DNA of 64,000 nt from Rhodothermales bacterium (lineage in GTDB: Bacteria > Bacteroidota > Rhodothermia > Rhodothermales > VXPQ01): NCBI GenBank assembly GCA_951812345.1, contig OX638295.1, positions 878,759 through 942,758 of the forward strand, given 5' to 3'. The notes under the pieces were generated by a model, which made no database searches, was not told the DNA's origin, and was given only the letters and a program-made list of their open reading frames with translations. Positions 44,276-52,907 of the stretch are shown here, piece by piece. Within the stretch, counting starts at the first letter, position 1, and each line of letters starts with the position of its first letter. A program made the position numbers and the translations under genes.

Positions 44276-45384
44276 GATGTTGTTTCCCCCTCTTCTCCGA
44301 TGTCTTCTACGATTTCCTTAGCCCACTTTAGAGTATTTCGATCTGGTAGGCCTGGCCGACAAGCAATCTGCATATATGCCCATGCTATCATTTCCCTGAA
44401 GGGACTGTCGATGGAAGCTACGCGATGAAACTCTTTATCAGAATCCTTGTCGCCGATTTTGCCAATAGATATCATATCCAGATTTCGTAAATTTGCCGCC
44501 ATGGTAGGAATATGTTTTTCCAGAGCGGGAAAAGGAATAATGGAACCTTGGTATCCTTGGTTTAGCAATGCCCTAGGTAGATCACCTTCCATTTCGTCCA
44601 GTTTAGTTTTCCATAAAGTCGTTGACTTGAGACCAACCTTCATAGAACAACACTTGGCAACTAAAACATCCTTTACCTTCGGCTTGCGCCCTATGGATAC
44701 GAGATCACAGGATGGACTAAGAACTACACGAAAGGCATTGGGCTTATTGCAATCCGCTCCCTTCTCCATGAGCAAATCACCCATCTGAATATTGTTGCTT
44801 ATCGGGGGAAACAGATACAATTCCCAAGGAGCAAGTTTGGCATCACCCCCTAACGGTTCGTCCATCAATGCGGCAATGCGCCGTCTTCCAGCGCGCTTGA
44901 TCTTCTCAATGCGTTGCCCAGAGTCGCTGAAGGTTTCAAAAGCATAAGGTGCAATATCTTTCATTACTCCGGCAAAGCACTTGCGAAGTTCCTGCTCCGC
45001 TTCTTGGATTACTTCCACATGTGAACGAAACATTTCGATTGTCGAACATAATTTATCAATAGTTTTTCCTCCTTTATCTATGTTCTCCACAAAGGGATTA
45101 GAAAGGTATTCATTGCCCTGAATTCGACCCGAATAAGCAGAATACACTATTACAGGGCAGAAGTGATCCTTCCATATAAAATCGAGTATTTCACAGCCAC
45201 TCATATCGCCCATGCTAGATTCGCTAGACGCGAGGTCAAGTATCACGATGTCAGGACGAAAAGTGCAAATGGTGTCTTTGGCTTCATTAAATTCACATAC
45301 TTCAGAAGTTGCACTCATCCGAGTAATTCTTTTACGAATGGGTTCTATAGCATCTGGCTGATCTTCAATAAATAATACTTTCAT
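44272..45384 (-). CDS. receiver-domain protein with unrecognised C-terminal domain
   Basis: 370 residues. Residues 1-115 are a response-regulator receiver with all key positions: E7-D8, phosphoacceptor D50 in IVILDLAS, S82 in VYSAYS and K104 in IDKGG. A helical linker follows (about 115-175). The C-terminal domain (about 185-350) is not a DNA-binding domain I know; it contains FRVVLSPSCDLVSIG (about 218-232) and VLVAKCCSMKV, which could form a metal or catalytic site. It begins 19 bp after the kinase stop and overlaps the methyltransferase by 4 bp. It probably receives phosphate from the kinase encoded upstream, and its C-terminal domain would be the output. Confidence 0.85.
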   Translation of the reverse strand: MKVLFIEDQPDAIEPIRKRITRMSATSEVCEFNEAKDTICTFRPDIVILDLASSESSMGDMSGCEILDFIWKDHFCPVIVYSAYSGRIQGNEYLSNPFVENIDKGGKTIDKLCSTIEMFRSHVEVIQEAEQELRKCFAGVMKDIAPYAFETFSDSGQRIEKIKRAGRRRIAALMDEPLGGDAKLAPWELYLFPPISNNIQMGDLLMEKGADCNKPNAFRVVLSPSCDLVSIGRKPKVKDVLVAKCCSMKVGLKSTTLWKTKLDEMEGDLPRALLNQGYQGSIIPFPALEKHIPTMAANLRNLDMISIGKIGDKDSDKEFHRVASIDSPFREMIAWAYMQIACRPGLPDRNTLKWAKEIVEDIGEEGETTS

Positions 45385-45403
45385 CGCCTGTACCTTTGGG
45401 GTT

Positions 45404-47605
45404 TTATTTATTTTTCTTCAATGGCAGATCGAAGGCGAATAAAGCACCTTTTTTATTACCGAGATATTGGGTTGACATTTGCCCTTTGTATGCAGCAACT
45501 ATTTCCGAAGCCACAGTGAGACCCATGCCGATACCACCAGGCTTGCTTGTTACACCAGGCCAGAAAATTTCCTCCAATTTTTCTTTTTCAATACCCGGGC
45601 CGGTATCTCGAACACTCACTTGGACACGGTCCGTATCATGAATTGGGGTGACAAGAAATGTTAGTTCTCTGTCGATTTTGGAAACATCGCTCATCCAATA
45701 AATGGCATTCGTCAGAAGGTTCAGAATAATTGCATCTAATTCACCTGGATCCACTGCGACCTCGGTTGTCGAATCGGGAACATTACACCGGATGCCCTTG
45801 CTTCGGATGTTATTTTTGTGAAGTTCCAGACACTCTCGGATTTGTTCTTCAAGAATCGATGGCCTTTTTCGCCGACTAAAAGTGCGGCTTGCCAACGGGG
45901 CAAAGGTGTTGGAAAGATGCTCAAGTGCATCGACGGCTTTATCGGCATGTTTGAATTCGTCTTCAAAATCCGCGTCCTTGAAAGGAGTGAATCTTCTTTT
46001 GACGAAATCAAGCAAACTACCGAAGGCGATTGTTCTATTCCGAATTTCATGTACCAGCATGTTAGCAATAGTTCCCACAGTCGCAAGGCGGCTGTAGTAT
46101 ACAAAATGTTTCTGAAGAGTCTTGGATGTTGATGTAATAGAATCGATATAATCCTCGGTTACAGAGACGATTTCCGATGTATCTGCACCTTGCTCCGAAA
46201 GGGCTGTTATTTTTTCCAGAATATCTCCGCTCGACAATTTCCCGAATAAATCCTCCAGCGGCCTTTCATTGCTTGGTTTTACTCGATCTGTATCACGTTC
46301 CACCTCAAGAAGGGTCACGATGGCCTTCAGGATTTCTTCGAATTCACCCACTTCGAGGCATTGAGCAAGCCGCTCTCTGTCGCTTGTGTCCTTGATTTCT
46401 GCATTCTCTTGTGCGGAAATTGAAACGTATCCCACGATCTGGCTAGTACTTAGTCGTGTTCCGATTCTACTGATACGCCTGAGGTCAAGACCCAACCAAT
46501 CGCGTACATTTTCGGATTTCGGAAGTACGAGAATCCCATCTCGATATACGGAGATGCCTTTATGGGCTCGAATTGCTTTTCGGATCTGGTTCTTTTGTAG
46601 ATTGAAGCGTCTGGCTATTTCCGATGTGTCGTTCGTAGCAATGTCCCACGTCCTGATCTCGAAATCAAATGATCCACAATGTGCCGTTGCAGGATCATAG
46701 GGATAACGCGTACGCTCTTGAATAAGTTCGTAGATCCGCTCCCAAGGATAATGTACTTTTTTGTCTCTGGGGGCATTCCCTTCAATTGGGGCATAACGGT
46801 ATGTTCCTTGAACATTCCCTCTTTTGTCGACATGGCCTCGAATACTGTATTTCGGCCTAGATAAGAATTCGAGAGATGATATCTCCACTTCTTCTATTTT
46901 GGCTTGACCCTGACCGGGGTGCGAAAGAAATATTCTAAAGTCACCTACACCCGAAAATGGCGAGATCAGGCGCGCAAGGTTCTCCTCCAAGTCATATATA
47001 CGATTTATATCCCATGGCCTTGACAGACCATAGATGCGGAGACGAGTACCAGACGAAAAGGGTGGTTCATCGGTATAACCTTTGCATTCGACAAAGCTGT
47101 CCGAAATATTTTCTCCCTCCGACATACCAGACCAATTGACAGACACCTCCCAACAGTTACCGTCAGGAGCCTTCGTCAGCATCTTAAGGCGTTGTCCAAG
47201 CCGTGCTGCGGAGAGTCGTCCGAGGCCCTTTTCACCGGCGACTCGGCGTTGTTTGCCGCCTTTTCTGGCGAATGGATTTTGCGTCTTGTACGGAGTGGCC
47301 ACAACACACCAGACATCTTCGATGATTTGCTTGGTCATGCCGTGCCCATCGTCCTCAATTTCCAGATAAAATCCTTCTTTCGGATCGTTGTCGAATCGTA
47401 AATGGACGGTCGATGCAAAAGCGTCGTATGAGTTTTTCACCAACTCGATGACAGCCACCACATCATTGGTCACCAGATCAGCACCTAACGCAGCGAATAC
47501 ACGCGGATGCATGCGAAAAGGTATACGCTCTGGCTCGTTCAATATGGATGCTACCTGTGCCATTGCCAACTGTCGTGCAAATACCAAACTATCCCAAAGT
47601 ACCAT
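45404..47605 (-). CDS. dual GHKL protein: MORC/Hsp90-like ATPase fused to histidine kinase
   Basis: 733 residues. N-terminal GHKL ATPase: E54 and N58 in AVIELVKNSYDA, D86 in DDGHGM (85-90), and the lid EKGLGRLSAARLG (125-137). A transducer-like S5 region follows (about 345-415: ISVYRDGILVLP, DWLGLDLRR, RLSTSQIVGYV, and DTSDRERL). Then a complete histidine kinase: H519 in LVHEIRN, N-box NLLTNA (629-634), G1 DTGPGI (667-672) and G2 GIGMGL (691-696). No transmembrane segment, so cytoplasmic. The ATG at 47605 is used; 47563 is the alternative. First gene of an operon with the receiver and methyltransferase, divergent from the TonB receptor by 69 bp. MORC-like ATPases are known in restriction-modification neighbourhoods; this fusion is unusual. 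Confidence 0.88.
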   Translation of the reverse strand: MVLWDSLVFARQLAMAQVASILNEPERIPFRMHPRVFAALGADLVTNDVVAVIELVKNSYDAFASTVHLRFDNDPKEGFYLEIEDDGHGMTKQIIEDVWCVVATPYKTQNPFARKGGKQRRVAGEKGLGRLSAARLGQRLKMLTKAPDGNCWEVSVNWSGMSEGENISDSFVECKGYTDEPPFSSGTRLRIYGLSRPWDINRIYDLEENLARLISPFSGVGDFRIFLSHPGQGQAKIEEVEISSLEFLSRPKYSIRGHVDKRGNVQGTYRYAPIEGNAPRDKKVHYPWERIYELIQERTRYPYDPATAHCGSFDFEIRTWDIATNDTSEIARRFNLQKNQIRKAIRAHKGISVYRDGILVLPKSENVRDWLGLDLRRISRIGTRLSTSQIVGYVSISAQENAEIKDTSDRERLAQCLEVGEFEEILKAIVTLLEVERDTDRVKPSNERPLEDLFGKLSSGDILEKITALSEQGADTSEIVSVTEDYIDSITSTSKTLQKHFVYYSRLATVGTIANMLVHEIRNRTIAFGSLLDFVKRRFTPFKDADFEDEFKHADKAVDALEHLSNTFAPLASRTFSRRKRPSILEEQIRECLELHKNNIRSKGIRCNVPDSTTEVAVDPGELDAIILNLLTNAIYWMSDVSKIDRELTFLVTPIHDTDRVQVSVRDTGPGIEKEKLEEIFWPGVTSKPGGIGMGLTVASEIVAAYKGQMSTQYLGNKKGALFAFDLPLKKNK

Positions 47606-47674
47606 TTTCGCCGTCTCGGGTTTCCCATCCAAGGCATCCCCCCGGAACCTTTCCCGGTGCTGCGCGAAAATAAG

Positions 47675-49984
47675 ATGCCCTCTCTTTTTCCTGCCATGCC
47701 GTTGCGGCGACCGCTGTCCATGCGTATTCCGTATTGTATCCTGCCGGCGCTTCTGTCTGTAGCGATTGCAGGAGCAACGTTCGCTCAGGATACCGTTCAG
47801 GATAGCGCCTCGCTCAGCGGATATGTCCGCGACGCCACTTCCGGGGAAACCCTGCTGTTGGCGAATGTGCGGGTCGAAGGCACGTCGATCGGCGCCGCCA
47901 CCAACAACTCGGGGTACTACACGGTAACGAACATCCCGCCGGACTCCTTGACGGTTTCGGTGTCCTACATCGGGTATCGCACCGAACGCGTCGAACTCGA
48001 ACTGGCCCCGGGCGAGCAGCGCCGGCTGGATGTCGAACTGCTTCCGGAAGAGCAAGCTATCGAGGAAATCACGGTCACCGGAGAGCGGGAGGAACTGTAC
48101 GAGGCCCGAAAGGTCGGCGTACAGCAGCTCCAGACGCAGCTCATCAAGTCGCTTCCGGCGCTCCTGCAGCCGGATGTCTTCCGATCCCTGCAACTATTGC
48201 CCGGCGTGAAGGCGTCCTCGGATTATTCCAGCGGTCTCTATATCCGGGGCGGCGGTCCAGACCAGACGCTCATTCTCCTCGACCGCACCACCATCTACAA
48301 CCCGTCGCACTTCTTCGGCGTGTTTTCGACGTTCAACCCGGACGCCATCAAGGATGTGCGGCTCTACAAGGGCGGATTTCCTGCCGAGTACGGCGGGCGT
48401 CTGGGATCGGTCGTCGATATCTACAACCGGGACGGCAACCGGCGTGAATTCGACGCCGGCCTCAGCATCGGTTTGCTTTCTTCGCGGGCGATGGTTGAGG
48501 GGCCGTGGAGCCGGGGTTCCTATATGCTGGCGATGCGGCGGTCCACCGTCGAGCCGCTATTGCACTTTTTGCGCAAGGCCGGGACGGAGGGTATTCCGGA
48601 CGCGTTTTATTTTGTGGACGTGAATGGGAAATTCAATTTCGATCTATCGAACAGGGACTTCGTTTCGCTTGCGTTCTACGCCGGGCAGGATGTGCTCGAT
48701 ATCGAAATCGTGGAAGATGCGCTGGCGAGTATCCGGTACGGGAACAGGACGCTGAGCGTGAACTGGACCCATCTTTTTTCGCAGGAGCTCTTTTCCAACT
48801 TCACGTTCACGGGATCCCGGTATTTCAACACGCCGATGATCGAACTCGCGGCCACGCCTATCGAGAACGAGAATACGGTAGACGATATTTCCGTCAAGGG
48901 CGATTTCGAATATATCCCCGGCGGGAATATGTCCGCGAAGGCCGGTTTCTGGTCGGGATTTCTGACCTTGCGTTTTCGCACGGATTTCAACGAGGAAACG
49001 GCGATCAATTGGCGTACCCGGAGCGTGTATACCTCCGCGTATGCGCAGGCCAGCTGGCGCCCGGCGCCCCGCATGACCATCGAAGGCGGCATCCGGGGCA
49101 ATTATTTCGAGGAAGGCGGGTTTTTCCGGGCGTCGCCCCGCCTGTCGTTCGAATACGAACCGACGCCGGCTTTGCGGCTTCAGGCCGCCTACGGGCGGTA
49201 CTACCAGTTTCTTACGCTCATAACCAGCGAACTTGTACCGGGATTCGACACCTGGCTGGCCACCGGAGAGGGGGTACGCCCTTCGCACGGCAATCAGGCC
49301 GTAATCGGCATGAAGCATATCTCGCCGTTCGGCTTCAATCTGGATGTGGAGGCCTATTACCGCACGATGGAAAATCTCTTTGAATGGGATCCTTTCATAC
49401 AGGACGTGGGGGGGCTGGACTATGCCGAGTTGTTTCGTGTCGGGGACGGCCGTGCCTATGGCCTTGAAACGACGGTGCAGCGCGCGCAAGGGCGCCTGAA
49501 CGGGTTTGTGGCCGGCACGCTGAGCCGGACCGAGCGGCGGTTTCCGATCGTCAACGATTTCAGGTTCTATCCGCCCAAATACGATCGGACGCTGGACGTG
49601 AAGACGGTGGTCAATTTCGAAATATCGCGCGCTTTCCGGGCCAGCGCCGTCTGGGTCTATGCGACCGGTCAGGCCTATACCGAACCGTTCGGACAATACC
49701 GGCTCGTGAATTCGCCGTTCGATTCGGACTGGTCGAATGTACTGGTGACGGAATACAACAATCGCCGCCTGCCCGCCTATCACCGGCTGGATCTCGGCGT
49801 TTCCTGGCAGACCACACTGTTCGGGGCAGGCTTCGAGCTGCAAGCGCAGGTGCTCAACGCATACAACCGGCGCAATATCTGGTTTTATTTCTTCGATTTC
49901 ACCGATGCGGAGGATATCGTACGCAACGACATACCGCAGATTCCCGTGCCGCTGCCGAACATCTCGTTCACTTTCGATTTCTGA
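47675..49984 (+). CDS. TonB-dependent outer-membrane receptor with carboxypeptidase-regulatory-like domain
   Basis: About 769 residues. After a signal peptide (RIPYCILPALLSVAIAG, cleavage near FAQ-D) comes a CarboxypepD_reg-like beta domain (SGYVRDATSGETLLLANVRV), then the plug (LYIRGGGPDQTLILLD, VRLYKGGFPAEYGGRLGSVVDI) and a 22-strand-type barrel ending in an aromatic strand (ISFTFDF). It imports a ligand using TonB energy. The DUF4249 lipoprotein gene starts one base after the stop, a pairing typical of Bacteroidota-like genomes. ATGs at 47696 and 47720 are alternative starts. Confidence 0.92.
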   Translation: MPSLFPAMPLRRPLSMRIPYCILPALLSVAIAGATFAQDTVQDSASLSGYVRDATSGETLLLANVRVEGTSIGAATNNSGYYTVTNIPPDSLTVSVSYIGYRTERVELELAPGEQRRLDVELLPEEQAIEEITVTGEREELYEARKVGVQQLQTQLIKSLPALLQPDVFRSLQLLPGVKASSDYSSGLYIRGGGPDQTLILLDRTTIYNPSHFFGVFSTFNPDAIKDVRLYKGGFPAEYGGRLGSVVDIYNRDGNRREFDAGLSIGLLSSRAMVEGPWSRGSYMLAMRRSTVEPLLHFLRKAGTEGIPDAFYFVDVNGKFNFDLSNRDFVSLAFYAGQDVLDIEIVEDALASIRYGNRTLSVNWTHLFSQELFSNFTFTGSRYFNTPMIELAATPIENENTVDDISVKGDFEYIPGGNMSAKAGFWSGFLTLRFRTDFNEETAINWRTRSVYTSAYAQASWRPAPRMTIEGGIRGNYFEEGGFFRASPRLSFEYEPTPALRLQAAYGRYYQFLTLITSELVPGFDTWLATGEGVRPSHGNQAVIGMKHISPFGFNLDVEAYYRTMENLFEWDPFIQDVGGLDYAELFRVGDGRAYGLETTVQRAQGRLNGFVAGTLSRTERRFPIVNDFRFYPPKYDRTLDVKTVVNFEISRAFRASAVWVYATGQAYTEPFGQYRLVNSPFDSDWSNVLVTEYNNRRLPAYHRLDLGVSWQTTLFGAGFELQAQVLNAYNRRNIWFYFFDFTDAEDIVRNDIPQIPVPLPNISFTFDF

Positions 49985-49985
49985 C

Positions 49986-50900
49986 ATGCGCTCGACATTT
50001 GCATGGATATTCGTTCTTGCGGCGACCGTCTTTGCGGCGGCGTTATCCGGTTGCGATACCGTCGATCCGCCGGCGTTCGAGGAAGAGATCGTTGTGGAGG
50101 GCTATCTCGAAGCCGGACAACCTGTCGGCTACGTTACCGTGAGCCGGACGCTCCCGGTCAACGAAACCTACGATCCTGCTGTCCAGGGTGTGCCGGGCGC
50201 TTCGGTGCGCATCGAGCTCCTCGAAAATGACGGCAACGGCGTTGAGGCGTCCTGGGACCTGTTTGCCCCCGAACCGGCTTCCGGGCGGTACCGCATGCGG
50301 GAGGTAGTGGACGTGTTGCCGCTCCGGACGTACCGCCTCGTCGTGGACGTTCCCGGAGCCGGAACGGTCACGTCGGAAACGACGGTACCCGCCCTTTTCC
50401 GTTTTGTGGACAAGGAAGAACGCACGTTCGTGTACGATGCAGGCGAAGCGCCCCTGTTCGAGATTACGGAGCCCTTTTATCCCGGTCGCCAGAGCATTTT
50501 TCTGATCACCACGGTTTCGCTCGAACCCGATACGACGAATCTGACCCCGTTCGCTGACGCCATCGGCGAAGACCTTTTTACGCTTCGCGAGACCGTGTCG
50601 CCGCCTTTGAACGGCGCCAATTTCGACCGGACGCCGAGCGGCGGGATGCACATCCGGTATCCGTGGATCGGGCTGGCCTTTTATGGGCTCAACGAAATGC
50701 GGATTCAGGCGATCGACGACAACGTGTTCGATTTTGTGCGTTCGAACTCGGTGCAGCAGGGGGGCGAGGGCGGCGGTTCGACATTATCGCCGGGCGAAGT
50801 GCCTAATGTGATCGATCACGTGGAAGGCGGGCGCGGCCTGTTCGGCAGTTTCGCAACCGCCTCCATACGGTTTCGAGTGCTGCCCAATCCGGACCGGTAG
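49986..50900 (+). CDS. DUF4249 lipoprotein, partner of the TonB receptor
   Basis: 304 residues with a lipoprotein signal (lipobox AALSGC). Beta-rich protein with EEIVVEGYLEAGQPVGYVTVSRTLPVNE at the N-terminus in the DUF4249 manner (a beta-sandwich thought to be surface exposed). The gene directly follows the TonB-dependent receptor, with which DUF4249 genes are regularly paired; a role in ligand capture is inferred. The 245 bp downstream contain the Hsp20 terminator. Confidence 0.85.
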   Translation: MRSTFAWIFVLAATVFAAALSGCDTVDPPAFEEEIVVEGYLEAGQPVGYVTVSRTLPVNETYDPAVQGVPGASVRIELLENDGNGVEASWDLFAPEPASGRYRMREVVDVLPLRTYRLVVDVPGAGTVTSETTVPALFRFVDKEERTFVYDAGEAPLFEITEPFYPGRQSIFLITTVSLEPDTTNLTPFADAIGEDLFTLRETVSPPLNGANFDRTPSGGMHIRYPWIGLAFYGLNEMRIQAIDDNVFDFVRSNSVQQGGEGGGSTLSPGEVPNVIDHVEGGRGLFGSFATASIRFRVLPNPDR

Positions 50901-51063
50901 CGCCGGAGTGCCACATCTTTAAAGCGGTCTGTTGGTTTGGGCTGCTTCTCGTCCGAAGACATTGTCCAGGATGCCCAGCGCCGCGCGCCGCGTGTACATG
51001 CGCACCGCTCGTTCGAGTCGATCTCTTTGCTGTGCGGTGAACCATACCTATGTGTGCGTACGC

Positions 51064-51097
51064 AAAAAGCCCGCACGGGATGGTCCCGCGCGGGCTT
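51064..51097 (-). terminator. intrinsic terminator of the Hsp20 gene
   Basis: Stem AAGCCCGC-A-CGGGA / TCCCG-C-GCGGGCTT with a TGG loop: 13 pairs and one mismatch, followed on the minus strand by TTTTT. It lies about 50 bp beyond the Hsp20 stop. Confidence 0.85.
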
Positions 51098-51145
51098 ATG
51101 CATGGTTTCGCCGGCCGGAGCCGGTCGGTTGTGTTGTGATCCGCG

Positions 51146-51622
51146 TTACGATACCGCGATGCGGTGCGGACGGCTGGCCTCCTCCTTCGGAATGCGGATG
51201 GTCAGCACCCCGGCTTCGTAGGAAGCTGCGATACGTCCACCGTCGCTGGTCGCCTTAGGCAGGCGGTACGAGAAACCGAACTTTCCGCGGACCCTGTCGG
51301 CGCGCACCGGCTTCTCGCTCTCATCGGGGGCGGGAATCTCCCGTTCGCCGCGCACGGTCAGCACGTTCTCCTGCCAGTGGATGTCGAACGCGTCCCTGGT
51401 CATGCCGGGCGCGTCCGCGTGCAGGACGTATTCCTGCTCCGATTCGGCGATGTCCACGCGCGGGGACCAGTTGACCGCATCCCCGTCCGGGGAGCAGCAG
51501 TCCGTGTCGGTGCAGATGTTTCCGAGGTTTCTCGTGGGGAAAAAATCCTGAAAGAGCCGGTCGATCTCGTGCTGCATAGTGTGCAACCCGCTGACCGGCG
51601 TAAAGCGTACGAGGCTATTCAT
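51146..51622 (-). CDS. small heat shock protein, Hsp20/alpha-crystallin family
   Basis: 158-residue ATP-independent holdase. The alpha-crystallin domain (about 50-150) shows SPRVDIAESEQEYVLHADAPGM, NVLTVRGERE, the G-x-L-type GVLTIRIPK near the end and a short IxV-like tail (RIAVS). The start at 51622 is fixed by a strong GGGAGGT ribosome-binding site (51628-51634) six bases upstream. The N-terminal arm contains a CTDTDCC cluster. No CIRCE operator was seen upstream; an intrinsic terminator follows the gene. Confidence 0.95.
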   Translation of the reverse strand: MNSLVRFTPVSGLHTMQHEIDRLFQDFFPTRNLGNICTDTDCCSPDGDAVNWSPRVDIAESEQEYVLHADAPGMTRDAFDIHWQENVLTVRGEREIPAPDESEKPVRADRVRGKFGFSYRLPKATSDGGRIAASYEAGVLTIRIPKEEASRPHRIAVS

Positions 51623-51797
51623 GATGTACCTCCCAAGGGGATGGTGGGTTGGTTGCGTGAATGTTGTCTCTCTGTTGATCAAATGCCGTGCCGATGCGAA
51701 AAGTATGACAAAATGGCATATATTTCTTGCCGCTGTGCATTTCACCAAAGTGGATTTTCCCAACCCCAGGGCACGGGTTCAATTCGGGGTTTTGCTC

Positions 51798-51805
51798 TAT
51801 CTTTG
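51798..51805 (+). promoter_or_regulatory. possible Bacteroidota-type -7 element
   Basis: TATCTTTG matches TAnnTTTG and lies 40 bp before the start of the SDR gene at 51846. No convincing -33 TTTG at the expected spacing, so this is tentative. Confidence 0.35.
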
Positions 51806-51845
51806 ATCCGACTTCCAAACGTCCTTCAACCCTTCAAAAAAACTC

Positions 51846-52907
51846 ATGCAAATCGACGCATCTTCCCCGGTCATGGTCACCGGCGCCACCGGATATGTGG
51901 CCGGATGGATTGTCAAATATCTTCTTGAAGCGGGCGTGACCGTGCATGCGCCGGTGCGGGATCCGGGCAATGCGGACAAACTGCACTACCTGAACAGGAT
52001 TGCAGAAAGCACGCCGGGTACGATCAAATACTTCAAGGCGGATCTGCTCAGCGAGGGGTCTTACGCGGACGCGATGGCCGGCTGTTCGATTGTCTTCCAC
52101 ACCGCCTCGCCTTTCCGGCTCGGGGTTGCGGATCCCCAGAAAGAACTGATCGACCCAGCGCTACTCGGCACCCGGAACGTACTGGAAGAAGCCAACCGCA
52201 CGTCCAGCGTGCAGCGTGTGGTGCTTACCAGCAGTTGCGTCGCGATATACGGCGACAGTGCCGATCTGGCCCAAACGCCCAACGGAGTCTTCACGGAAGA
52301 GATATGGAATACCACCTCAAGTATTGTCCACCAGCCGTATTCCTTCTCGAAAACGGTTGCCGAGAAAGAGGCGTGGAAGATCGTCGGGGCGCAGGCCCGG
52401 TGGAGACTGGTCGTCATCAATCCCTCGCTGGTGCTGGGACCGGGAATCAGTCCCCATGGCACCTCCGCGAGTTTCGATCTGGTCCGTCAGTTTGGGGACG
52501 GCACCTTTAAAATGGGGGTCCCGGATATGCATCTCGGAGCGGTCGATGTGCGCGATCTGTCCCGGGCGCATATCGCCGCCGCCTACCTGCCCGACGCCGA
52601 GGGGCGTCACATCGTATCAGGCCACAATACGACCTTCACGGAGATGGCCGGAACGCTGATCGACAAATATGGCAAAGACTATCCGATTCCGCGGCGGGCC
52701 ATGCCCAAGTGGTTGACCTGGCTCATGGCGCCCGTGGTCAACAAAGACATTACGCGCAAAATGGTGTCCCGGAACATGGGCCTCCCTTGGATAGCCGACA
52801 ATTCCAAGAGCAAACGCGCTCTGGGTATGACGTACCGGCCGCTGGAAGAGTCCATGACGGACTTCTTTCAGCAGATGATAGACAGCGGGGCGTTTGGGGA
52901 GGGGTGA
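51846..52907 (+). CDS. extended SDR, NAD-dependent epimerase/dihydroflavonol-reductase-like
   Basis: 353 residues. N-terminal VMVTGATGYVAGWIVKYLLE is the nucleotide-binding Rossmann motif; the catalytic Tyr-Lys lies in PYSFSKTVAEKEAW and is preceded by the conserved LTSSCVAIYG serine stretch. Overall pattern (HTASPF, GTRNVLEEA, VVINPSLVLGPG) fits the dihydroflavonol reductase/cinnamoyl-CoA reductase-like group that reduces carbonyls with NADPH; bacterial substrates are mostly unknown. Its last 158 bp overlap, tail-to-tail, the apparent 3' end of the opposite-strand DUF6263-like gene. Confidence 0.88.
   Translation: MQIDASSPVMVTGATGYVAGWIVKYLLEAGVTVHAPVRDPGNADKLHYLNRIAESTPGTIKYFKADLLSEGSYADAMAGCSIVFHTASPFRLGVADPQKELIDPALLGTRNVLEEANRTSSVQRVVLTSSCVAIYGDSADLAQTPNGVFTEEIWNTTSSIVHQPYSFSKTVAEKEAWKIVGAQARWRLVVINPSLVLGPGISPHGTSASFDLVRQFGDGTFKMGVPDMHLGAVDVRDLSRAHIAAAYLPDAEGRHIVSGHNTTFTEMAGTLIDKYGKDYPIPRRAMPKWLTWLMAPVVNKDITRKMVSRNMGLPWIADNSKSKRALGMTYRPLEESMTDFFQQMIDSGAFGEG

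Noticed and set aside
43232-47605. Assigning the operon to the Detocs defence system
   Set aside because: Detocs has a sensor kinase, a buffering receiver and a receiver-phosphorylase effector; here there is no phosphorylase domain and a methyltransferase takes part.
47606-48193. N-terminal extension of the dual-GHKL protein into the TonB receptor region
   Set aside because: The extension lies antisense to the receptor's signal peptide and N-terminal domain, is low-complexity, and the ATG at 47605 gives a sensible start.
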